DNA from: Bacillota bacterium
Lineage (GTDB): Bacteria > Bacillota > Clostridia > Christensenellales > SZUA-584
DNA: 22,988 nt
Direction: 5' to 3'
Assembly (NCBI GenBank): GCA_023415795.1
Contig: JAEZJG010000019.1
Span: 1-22,988, forward strand
Shown: positions 8,598-14,747 of the stretch, one piece after another
Layout: each line of letters opens with the position of its first letter
Numbering within the stretch: the first letter of the stretch is position 1
Made by a program: the position numbers and the translations under genes
Notes under the pieces: generated by a model
The model's database searches: none
What the model saw: only the letters and a program-made list of their open reading frames with translations
What the model was told of the DNA's origin: nothing

Positions 8598-9062
8598 ATG
8601 ATTACGAGCGCATTTTTACGCGGCACGGAGGATTTGAGCGAGCCTTTTGCGATACGCCGCGAGGTGTTTATCGAGGAGCAGGGCGTGCCGGAGGCGGAGG
8701 AGTATGATGGTTTTGAGGAGCAGGCGCTGCATCTGATGGTGTATTCGGATGGCGAGCCGGCGGCGACGGGGCGGTTCTGGTTTGACGGATCGGTGTTCAG
8801 GATCGGTCGGCTGGCCGTGAGGAAGGCGTTTCGCGGGCAGAAGCTGGGCGATTTGGCACTGCGGGTGCTGATCTACAAGGCGTTCTCGTCCGGCGCGGAG
8901 GAGCTGTATATCAGCGCGCAGACGTATATCATGCCGTTTTACCGCAAGTTCGGTTTTCGCGAGTATGGGGAAGAATACATGGAGGCGGGCCTTCCGCATT
9001 GGATGATGAAGGTGGGTAAGGACGAAGTGATCTATCCGTCCGCTTGCGGCGGGCAGCATTAA
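8598..9062 (+). CDS. GNAT-family N-acetyltransferase (YjcF/ElaA-like)
   Basis: This 154-residue single-domain protein is predicted to transfer an acetyl group from acetyl-CoA to an unknown amine. The N-terminal IRREVFIEEQGVPEAEEYDG (19-38) is typical of the YjcF/ElaA-type branch. Motif A, which holds the pyrophosphate of CoA, is RLAVRKAFRGQKLGDLALRV (71-90), with K82 where the first loop glycine usually stands. Motif B ends in AQTYIMPFYRKFGFREYGEEY, followed by GLPHWMMK, also common in this branch. The ATG lies seven bases after GGAGGGAG. The next gene starts 12 bases downstream, so it belongs to the packed run extending to 10721. Substrate is not inferable. Confidence 0.88.
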   Translation: MITSAFLRGTEDLSEPFAIRREVFIEEQGVPEAEEYDGFEEQALHLMVYSDGEPAATGRFWFDGSVFRIGRLAVRKAFRGQKLGDLALRVLIYKAFSSGAEELYISAQTYIMPFYRKFGFREYGEEYMEAGLPHWMMKVGKDEVIYPSACGGQH

Positions 9063-9074
9063 GGGAGGAAACGC

Positions 9075-9497
9075 ATGAGCGAGCTGGAGGGTCAAAGGGA
9101 GCTCAAAGGTTTTGGCGGATGGTTGGTGCTGTTTCAGATATATATTATCATAATGGTTGTTGGCGGGGTTCAAACATTATTTTCTTCGCTATTCTATGCA
9201 CTCTTTATGGGGGCGGCTATGGCTGGCCCGCCATATCATATTATTTTACAGGCTGTCGAATTTGTGCTGGCGCTTGTTTGTATGGTGCTCTTTTACCGCA
9301 GAAGAAAGGCTTTTAGGCCTATGTTTGTTGTGCATAGCATCTTTTTCTTGGGAATAAGCATTTCTAATAGAATTGAACTTGGCACAGGGTTTGATATCAT
9401 AAGCATTGTAGGATTAGTCCTCGGCAACGGAGTTGCGGTCGCATTCATGATAGCATTATATAAATCGCAGCGGGTAAAAAATACATTTGTAAAGTGA
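9075..9497 (+). CDS. DUF2569-family four-helix membrane protein
   Basis: The 140 residues contain four hydrophobic segments at about 15-40, 55-75, 82-98 and 108-129. The opening LKGFGGWLVLFQI and the C-terminal YKSQRVKNTFVK are the conserved ends of DUF2569 proteins, whose function is unknown. The ribosome binding site AAGGGAGGAAA overlaps the GNAT stop, and the thioesterase gene begins 8 bases after this stop, so it is inside an operon. Its codons are richer in A and T (ATT, TTT, ATA) than those of the flanking genes, as for the membrane protein at 7578. Confidence 0.75.
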   Translation: MSELEGQRELKGFGGWLVLFQIYIIIMVVGGVQTLFSSLFYALFMGAAMAGPPYHIILQAVEFVLALVCMVLFYRRRKAFRPMFVVHSIFFLGISISNRIELGTGFDIISIVGLVLGNGVAVAFMIALYKSQRVKNTFVK

Positions 9498-9504
9498 GGA
9501 AGCA

Positions 9505-9903
9505 ATGGAGTTGAATTTGAAAACCGGCCTGAGCGCTCGGGTGGAAAAGACGGTGGAGTATAAGGACACAGCCAAGGCAGTGGCGAGCGGACTGGCGGAG
9601 GTGTTTGCCACGCCGTCGATGATTGCGCTGATGGAGAACGCGGCGTATCTGGCGGTGCAGGAGCAGCTGCCGGAGGGCGTATCGACCGTGGGCATCCGCA
9701 TTGACGCGCAGCACTTGGCGGCGACGCCCATCGGGCTTAAGGTGTGGGCGCAGGCGGAGCTGGTGGCTGTGGATGGGCGCAAGCTGACGTTTGATATTGC
9801 GGCATATGACGAGGCGGAGAAGATCGGCGAAGCGCGGCACGAGCGGTTTGTGATTGACGAGCAGAAGTTTTTGAGCCGCGCGGAAGGGAAGAGCAAGAAG
9901 TGA
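9505..9903 (+). CDS. FlK-like hotdog-fold thioesterase
   Basis: This 132-residue protein resembles the fluoroacetyl-CoA thioesterase FlK family. FlK of Streptomyces cattleya uses T42, E50 and H76. Here T36 (VFATPSMIALMENAA), E44 in the same segment and H70 (RIDAQHLAATPIG) fall at exactly the same intervals (8 and 26 residues). The fold would be a single hotdog, with the long helix around 36-52. Members in ordinary bacteria probably hydrolyse some acyl-CoA or remove unwanted thioesters, and fluoroacetate chemistry should not be assumed. The ATG has GAGGAAG just upstream. The TGA stop overlaps the GTG start of the next gene (GTGA), which suggests translational coupling to the PHP phosphoesterase. 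Confidence 0.85.
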   Translation: MELNLKTGLSARVEKTVEYKDTAKAVASGLAEVFATPSMIALMENAAYLAVQEQLPEGVSTVGIRIDAQHLAATPIGLKVWAQAELVAVDGRKLTFDIAAYDEAEKIGEARHERFVIDEQKFLSRAEGKSKK

Positions 9904-10721
9904 GGCTGGATCTGCACGTACATTCCACGTTCTCGGACGGTGACTATATGCCGGGGCAAGTTGCGGACATGGCGCGGGCGGCGGGGCTGGACGGATTTGC
10001 CCTGACCGACCACGATGAATGCCGCGGCTTTGGCGAGCTGGAGCGGGTATCCGGGCTGGTTTTGATACCCGGCATGGAGATCTCGGCGCACGAGGGCGAC
10101 AGTGAGGTGCATGTGCTGGGGCTGGGCATCGACTGGCGGCATGAGGCGGTGGCGGGATACGCAAAGCGTGCGATGGAGCGGCGGCACAACCGGGCGGCAG
10201 CGGTCGCACAGAAGCTGCGCACGGCGGGTTATGCGGTGGAGCTGGCGGATATTGAGCGCATAGCGGGTACCGGCATGCCGGGGCGGCCGCACATCGCGCG
10301 GGCGCTGGTGGAGAAGGGCTATGCGGAATCGGTGGGTGACGCTTTTGAGCGGTTTGTATCGCGCGGGGCGCCTTTTTATGTGCCGCTGGATAAGCTGAGC
10401 CCGGAAACGGCAGCGGACATGATACGGCAGGCAGGCGGTAAGCCGGTGCTGGCGCATCCGGGTCTGCTGCGTCCCGGTACGTTTGAGGTGCTGGCGGGCA
10501 GGCTGAAGGATGCGGGTTTTTGGGGCATTGAGGCGTATCACCCGTCCCACAGCGACGGCATGTGCCGGATGTATGAAAGCGAAGCGCGGCGGCTGGGGCT
10601 GCGCGTGACGGCTGGCAGTGATTTTCACGGTGCACTGGGGCGGGGGGCGGCGCTGGGCGGCGAGACGCGCGGCGGGGCGTATCTGCAGCGCAGCTTCGAG
10701 GAACTGGCGGGAGAGCTGTAA
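9900..10721 (+). CDS. PHP-domain phosphoesterase (YciV/RNase AM-like)
   Basis: The 273-residue protein is a stand-alone PHP metal-dependent phosphoesterase. All expected metal-ligand motifs are visible: LHVHSTFSDGD (H6, H8, D13), LTDHDE (D37, H38), PGMEISAHEGD (E60), VHVLGLGID (H71), LAHPGLLRPG, and GSDFHG near the C-terminus. The insertion between about residues 95 and 170 (GMPGRPHIARALVEKGY and FERFVSRGAPFYVP) matches the YciV type. These are 3',5'-nucleoside bisphosphate phosphatases and 5'-3' exoribonucleases acting on short RNAs, which is the best functional guess. The start is GTG at 9900 overlapping the stop of the thioesterase gene. It appears to be the last gene of the run. I see no clear terminator after it. 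Confidence 0.88.
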   Translation: MRLDLHVHSTFSDGDYMPGQVADMARAAGLDGFALTDHDECRGFGELERVSGLVLIPGMEISAHEGDSEVHVLGLGIDWRHEAVAGYAKRAMERRHNRAAAVAQKLRTAGYAVELADIERIAGTGMPGRPHIARALVEKGYAESVGDAFERFVSRGAPFYVPLDKLSPETAADMIRQAGGKPVLAHPGLLRPGTFEVLAGRLKDAGFWGIEAYHPSHSDGMCRMYESEARRLGLRVTAGSDFHGALGRGAALGGETRGGAYLQRSFEELAGEL

Positions 10722-10755
10722 ACGCGAAGAGTTGGCAGTTAAATGCGCGGCTGCT

Positions 10756-10784
10756 GCGGTGTGTATATAAGCGGTGTGTATATA
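10756..10784. repeat. Two-copy 14-base direct repeat, period 15
   Basis: GCGGTGTGTATATA occurs at 10756-10769 and 10771-10784, followed by CAC so that the second copy ends in the near-palindrome GTGTATATACAC. A small palindrome GCTTTTAAAAGC lies at 10809-10820. Both are in the gap between the PHP gene and prs, upstream of the prs promoter. Confidence 0.7.
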
Positions 10785-10892
10785 CACGGATTAAAATAGT
10801 ATAACCACGCTTTTAAAAGCAGAGTGCACAAAATTCAAGAAAAACTGGAAGAAAGTCCGTCGCTATGACGCGAATTTTCGTTGATACTGATA

Positions 10893-10921
10893 TTGATTGT
10901 GCGGGACATAAATGCTACAAT
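10893..10921 (+). promoter_or_regulatory. Promoter of prs, with extended -10
   Basis: TTGATT (10893-10898), a 17-base spacer and TACAAT (10916-10921), with TGC immediately before the -10 forming the extended TGn element. A start near 10928 gives a leader of about 38 bases. Confidence 0.65.
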
Positions 10922-10965
10922 ATGCGCGGTAGGGCAAAACACGTTTAAAGTGGGGTATAGTAAAA

Positions 10966-11949
10966 TTGAATTCGTTTGACAGCGATATAAAGATATTCGC
11001 AGGCTCTTCCGGCATTCCTTTCGCCAAGAAGATGTGCAAGTATCTTGGAAACGACCTAGGCGACTCGGAAGTCATCACTTTCTCTGACGGCAACATTTTC
11101 CTTAGAATCAAAGAGACGGTACGCAACAAAGATGTATACGTCGTCCAGCCGATTGGCATGAACCCGAACAACGAATTTGTTGAGATATTATTCTGGATGG
11201 ATGCTCTCAAGCGCGCGAGCGCTAATTCGGTGACGGCGCTGATACCATATTTTTCATACGCGAAGGGCGATAAGAAGGATGAACCGCGCGTATCCATCCG
11301 GGCGCGGGTGTGTGCGGAGAGCATTGAGCTGGCGGGTGCGGATCGCATTGTGGTGATGGATCTGCACGCGGCGCAGGTACAGGGCTTTTTCAAGAAACCG
11401 GTGGATCATCTGTTGTCTTTGCCCATTATATGCGAGTATGTGAAGGGGCTGGACATCATGGACAATATTTGCGTGGTTTCGCCTGACGCGGGCTACGCAA
11501 AAACCGCAAGAGGTTACGCGGACTATCTGCACTGTGCTGTGGCGATTGGTGATAAGACACGCTACGGTCACGACGAAGCGGCGCATGTGCTGTCTGTCAT
11601 CGGCGACGTGGAGGGCAAGAACTGCATGATCGTGGACGACTTTACGGTTTCGGGCGGGACGCTGGTGGATATGGCGTGTGCACTGAAAAGGAAGGGTGCT
11701 AAGCGCATCATCGCATGTTTGTCGCACGTGATTGTGCGGGAGAAGGGCTTAAAAGCGATTGAGGAGAGCCCCATCGAGATGCTGATAGGGACGGACAGCG
11801 TACAGAATCCTTACCTCGCAAAGAGCAAGAAGTTTGTGTCCGTTTCGGTGGCACCCTTGTTTGCGGAGGCGGTGCTGCGCATACATGAGAAGGAATCCGT
11901 GAGCCCTCTGTTCTCGAAGGTGCCGCGCAAGGTTGTTGAGGAGATTTGA
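10966..11949 (+). CDS. prs: Ribose-phosphate pyrophosphokinase, divergent type
   Basis: This 327-residue protein should make PRPP from ribose 5-phosphate and ATP for purine, pyrimidine, histidine and tryptophan synthesis, and PRPP is the co-substrate of the hpt product encoded further right. Two type I phosphoribosyltransferase-like domains are seen. DLHAAQVQGFF (132-142, H134) is the conserved catalytic histidine and ribose region. The flexible segment reads SYAKGDKKDEPRVSI (97-111), where classical Prs has YARQDRK, so K100 and G101 replace the usual Arg-Gln. The PRPP loop is VDDFTVSGGTL (223-233) rather than the common DDxxDTAGT. The start is taken as TTG at 10966 because the N-terminus (DSDIKIFAGSSG) then matches Prs. 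The ribosome binding site (GTGGGG) is poor. Family assignment is firm, but kinetics or regulation may differ from classical Prs. Confidence 0.9.
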   Translation: MNSFDSDIKIFAGSSGIPFAKKMCKYLGNDLGDSEVITFSDGNIFLRIKETVRNKDVYVVQPIGMNPNNEFVEILFWMDALKRASANSVTALIPYFSYAKGDKKDEPRVSIRARVCAESIELAGADRIVVMDLHAAQVQGFFKKPVDHLLSLPIICEYVKGLDIMDNICVVSPDAGYAKTARGYADYLHCAVAIGDKTRYGHDEAAHVLSVIGDVEGKNCMIVDDFTVSGGTLVDMACALKRKGAKRIIACLSHVIVREKGLKAIEESPIEMLIGTDSVQNPYLAKSKKFVSVSVAPLFAEAVLRIHEKESVSPLFSKVPRKVVEEI

Positions 11950-11997
11950 CGGTTTGCAAGGATGACGCGCATTAAATGCAAATATCTGTTTCGCGGT

Positions 11998-12011
11998 AGC
12001 CGGAAACGGCT
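11998..12011. other. GNRA-capped stem-loop after prs
   Basis: AGCCG-GAAA-CGGCT forms a 5-bp stem with a GAAA tetraloop 48 bases after the prs stop. No T-run follows, so it is not a standard terminator. It could protect the prs 3' end or pause polymerase. Confidence 0.45.
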
Positions 12012-12062
12012 GGAATCGCACTTAAAATGAAACGGGATCAATTGAATGTTGCAAAAAATAGC

Positions 12063-12224
12063 TTGCGTTTTATATGAATGCTGGTATAATGACAGCAGAA
12101 CGACGGCGTTTTGCGTAAAGGGTTACATATCTTTTAGGTGAAACGCATTTTTATTTTCCCGATATAATACGGTCACGGCTATTTAAAGGCGAATATTGTA
12201 AGATGACCGGCGGTAGTCTATAAT
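12063..12224 (+). promoter_or_regulatory. Cluster of candidate promoters upstream of the ANTAR gene
   Basis: Promoter 1 is TTGCGT (12063-12068), a 16-base spacer and TATAAT (12085-12090) with TGG before it (extended -10). Promoter 2 is TTGTAA (12196-12201), a 17-base spacer and TATAAT (12219-12224). A third TATAAT at 12163-12168 has no clear -35. Promoter 2 would start near 12231, about 58 bases before the chosen GTG, and its leader contains a GCCGG-GTG-CCGGC hairpin (12257-12269). The rest of the 11950-12288 gap contains no gene. Confidence 0.55.
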
Positions 12225-12288
12225 AGTATCTGTGATCTTGGTGGGCTGAAATAATTGCCGGGTGCCGGCTGCAAAGACGGAGCGTAAA

Positions 12289-12879
12289 GTGGATAAAGCA
12301 AGGATTACCATCGCCCTGCAGAACATCGAGGCGGCGGAGAAAATTAAATATGCTTGTCAGCGCAGCGGCTTTCTGGTGGGGGATATATGCACATCGGGCA
12401 ACGAGGCGATTCGGCGTGTGAGGTCGGAGGCATCTGACATACTGCTGATCAACTTTGAGCTGCCGGACATGACCGGTCTTGAGGTGGCCACGATCATCGG
12501 TGATGAGAACCTGTGCAGTGTGGTACTGCTGGTATCGCAGATGCAGCGCGACTTTGCCGAGGATATGGTGGCGGATTATGATATCACACTGTTTACGAAG
12601 CCTGTCAACGGCGTGGTGCTGCTGAACACGCTGGAGGTTGTGCTGCACAACCGCCGCCGCATGCGCAAGCTGGAGAGCGAGCTTTCCAAGCTAAAGCGCA
12701 ACATGGAGGACCGCAAGCTCATCGAAAAGGCAAAAGGCATACTGATGAAGCGTAAGAGCATATCGGAGGGCGAGGCATACCGGCGCATACAAAAGATGAG
12801 CATGGATTCGCGGGTGGCGATGCGCGACATTGCAAATAAGATCATCGAGCTGGCGGAGAAGAAGCCGCCGGGTGAATGA
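12289..12879 (+). CDS. ANTAR-domain RNA-binding antiterminator with degenerate receiver
   Basis: This 196-residue protein has a receiver-like domain (about 1-118), a coiled-coil linker (about 122-140) and a C-terminal ANTAR domain (about 138-190, with RKLIEKAKGILM and the following SEGEAYRRIQKMSMDSR). ANTAR proteins bind paired RNA hairpins and let polymerase read through terminators. In the receiver the phosphoacceptor Asp, four residues before the conserved Pro, is N55 (LINFELPDM). The N-terminal acidic pair is also absent (IALQNIE), while the switch Ser and K104 (LFTKP) are kept. Phosphorylation is therefore unlikely. I choose GTG at 12289, six bases after CGGAG, over the in-frame GTG at 12262, which has no ribosome binding site. 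No histidine kinase gene lies nearby and the target is unknown. Confidence 0.88.
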   Translation: MDKARITIALQNIEAAEKIKYACQRSGFLVGDICTSGNEAIRRVRSEASDILLINFELPDMTGLEVATIIGDENLCSVVLLVSQMQRDFAEDMVADYDITLFTKPVNGVVLLNTLEVVLHNRRRMRKLESELSKLKRNMEDRKLIEKAKGILMKRKSISEGEAYRRIQKMSMDSRVAMRDIANKIIELAEKKPPGE

Positions 12880-12911
12880 AACTCAATCAATGTGAACAGG
12901 AAGAGAAACCG

Positions 12912-12937
12912 AAGGCTGCAGGGATGCGGCTTTTGTT
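12912..12937 (+). terminator. Probable terminator of the ANTAR gene
   Basis: AAGGCTGC (12912-12919) pairs with GCGGCTT (12926-12932) with one bulged G, loop AGGGAT, followed by TTGTTGATTTT. It lies 33 bases past the stop. Confidence 0.5.
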
Positions 12938-13027
12938 GATTTTGGAGTATATGTGTTGACGGCTGGGGGAGTGTGGCTGGGCAGCAGTGGAGGGATGCAC
13001 TCTGAATGGCGGCGCGTTGCAGTAGGG

Positions 13028-13288
13028 ATGCAGCGTACACCGATTGATACATCGCGATCACGCCCTGGGGAATGCTTTGCTGCGCTCTGCATGACAGCAA
13101 GGCTTGGGAGGGGTAGATACATCGTTTTCATTTTATAACATGCGTATTTCGGTGGCGTGAGAGGAGTTATAATCACATCAGTGAGGATTCCATCGGATAG
13201 CCGAGTGGCCTGAGAATGCAGCAGACACCGCTTGACACAACGCGATCACGCCCTGGGGGATGCTTCGCTGCGCTCTGCATGACAGCGC
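13028..13288. repeat. Two 71-base copies of a dispersed intergenic repeat
   Basis: Copies at 13028-13098 and 13216-13286 have equal length and align without gaps. Both contain CGCGATCACGCCCTGGGG, then the core ATGCTTyGCTGCGCTCTGC and ATGACAGC. The core is the one found in the tandem array at the left edge (there ending ATGACGG), but the flanks differ. The copies are in direct orientation, 188 bases apart, in the gap between the ANTAR gene and mnmE. The bases between them show no gene. Confidence 0.85.
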
Positions 13289-13357
13289 GAATGGGTAGGG
13301 GGAGAGCTGAAGATATGGTGTGCTGAATATTGCGATGCGGTGAAAATGCTGATGGTA

Positions 13358-13386
13358 TGGGCAAAAGGGGCAAACTGTGGTATGAT
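13358..13386 (+). promoter_or_regulatory. Candidate promoter of mnmE-mnmG
   Basis: TGGGCA (13358-13363), a 17-base spacer and TATGAT (13381-13386). The start would be near 13393, only about 13 bases before the chosen mnmE ATG and 4 bases before an upstream in-frame ATG at 13397. A TATAAT at 13168-13173 is an alternative without a good -35. Confidence 0.45.
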
Positions 13387-13405
13387 AATGCGCGTTATGA
13401 GAGCA

Positions 13406-14746
13406 ATGGAAAATGATACGATTTTTGCGCCTGCCACGACGAGCGGCGGTGCGATTGCAGTGATACGGATATCCGGACCGCAGGCGCATGCGGTGTTGGA
13501 GAGTGTGTTTTCGCGCGATGTGGGCAAGATGGCGCATGGCGTTCTTGCGCACGGAGATTTGCGCAGAAACGGACAACGCATTGACGACGTGATGGCGGTG
13601 CGTTTTTTTGCGCCGTGGTCATATACCGGCGAGGATATGGCAGAAATACACTGCCACGGCGGCGCGGTGAGCATGGCCGCGGCAACGGCGGCGATAGCGG
13701 CTGGCGGCGCGCGGCTAGCCGAACCGGGTGAGTTTACCAAGCGCGCGTTTCTGAACGGCAAGATGGATTTGTCGGCGGCCGGTGCGGTGATGGAACTGAT
13801 CGGTGCGCAGTCTGCCGCGGGCGCGCGGGCGGCACTGCGGCAGCTTAAGGGCGGTTTGTTTGAGCGCATCGACAGCATACAGCGGCGGCTGACGGGTGCG
13901 CTGGTGATCATTGAAGCGGGCATTGAATATCCGGAGGAGGATATTGAGGCGGACATCAAACGGGATGCTCTGCCGCTGCTGAAAGGCGCGGTGGGTGACA
14001 TCAAAGAGCTGGCGGACACGTTTGCATCGGGGCGGCTGCTGAGAGAGGGTATCAGCGTGGTGATTGCGGGGCGGCCCAATGTGGGGAAGTCGTCGCTGTT
14101 TAACATGCTGGTGGGCAAGGAGCGCGCCATCGTGACGGCGATACCCGGAACCACGCGTGACATGGTGGACGACTGCGTGCTGCAAGGCGGTGTGCTGCTG
14201 CGGTTCGTAGATACGGCGGGGCTGCGGGATGACGCAGACGAGGTGGAGAGGATTGGTATTGGGCGAGCGCGGGCGGCGGCAAAGGACGCAGATGCGGTGC
14301 TGCTGGTAATCGACCGTTCTGCGGGCATCACGGCGGAGGATCGGGCGATATTTGAGGCGCTGGACAAGGAGCCGCTGATTGTGCTGAACAAGGCCGATCT
14401 GCCGGGGAAGGCCACGGCGGACGAAGTGCGGGCGCTGTTTGGCTGCGAGGTGGTGGAGGTGAGTGCGAAGACGGGGCAGGGGCGCGGCGAGATACTGAGC
14501 CGCATTCATGTGCCGGAGACGGGCGACACGGACGATGTGGTGGTAACCAGTGAGCGGCATCACGCGATATTGACAGCGGCCGTAAGCAGTCTGCAAGCGG
14601 CCATGGACGCGTTTGACACCGCCGACCTTGATTGCGTGACGATAGATATTAAGGAAGCATGGGACAGACTGGGAGAGATCACCGGCGTGACGGCGACGGA
14701 GGAGATCATCCGCAGCATATTCGATACATTCTGTTTGGGGAAATGA
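13406..14746 (+). CDS. mnmE: tRNA modification GTPase MnmE
   Basis: MnmE works with MnmG to install the (carboxymethyl)aminomethyl group at C5 of wobble uridine 34 in certain tRNAs, using GTP, methylene-tetrahydrofolate and FAD. With the ATG at 13406 the protein has 446 residues and opens MENDTIFAPATTSGGAIAVI, the normal MnmE N-terminus. The folate-binding N-domain spans about 1-118. The helical domain surrounds a Ras-like G domain with GRPNVGKS (222-229), GTTRD (248-252), DTAG (269-272) and NKAD (328-331). The C-terminus ends in CLGK, matching the CxGK signature whose Cys is needed for modification. Longer in-frame starts at 13397, 13382 and 13340 exist. Homology favours 13406, but its ribosome binding site is weak (GAGAG very close). 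mnmG follows after one base. Confidence 0.96.
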   Translation: MENDTIFAPATTSGGAIAVIRISGPQAHAVLESVFSRDVGKMAHGVLAHGDLRRNGQRIDDVMAVRFFAPWSYTGEDMAEIHCHGGAVSMAAATAAIAAGGARLAEPGEFTKRAFLNGKMDLSAAGAVMELIGAQSAAGARAALRQLKGGLFERIDSIQRRLTGALVIIEAGIEYPEEDIEADIKRDALPLLKGAVGDIKELADTFASGRLLREGISVVIAGRPNVGKSSLFNMLVGKERAIVTAIPGTTRDMVDDCVLQGGVLLRFVDTAGLRDDADEVERIGIGRARAAAKDADAVLLVIDRSAGITAEDRAIFEALDKEPLIVLNKADLPGKATADEVRALFGCEVVEVSAKTGQGRGEILSRIHVPETGDTDDVVVTSERHHAILTAAVSSLQAAMDAFDTADLDCVTIDIKEAWDRLGEITGVTATEEIIRSIFDTFCLGK

Positions 14747-14747
14747 T

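Noticed and set aside
9456..10787. Long leftward open frames opposite the thioesterase and PHP genes
   Set aside because: They are antisense shadows of GC-rich genes with clear motifs. The predicted proteins are low-complexity and rich in Arg, His and Pro.
13190..13220. A tRNA-like D-arm sequence (ATAGCCGAGTGGCCTGAG)
   Set aside because: No acceptor stem, anticodon arm or T-arm follows at the right spacing, and the bases run into the 71-base repeat.
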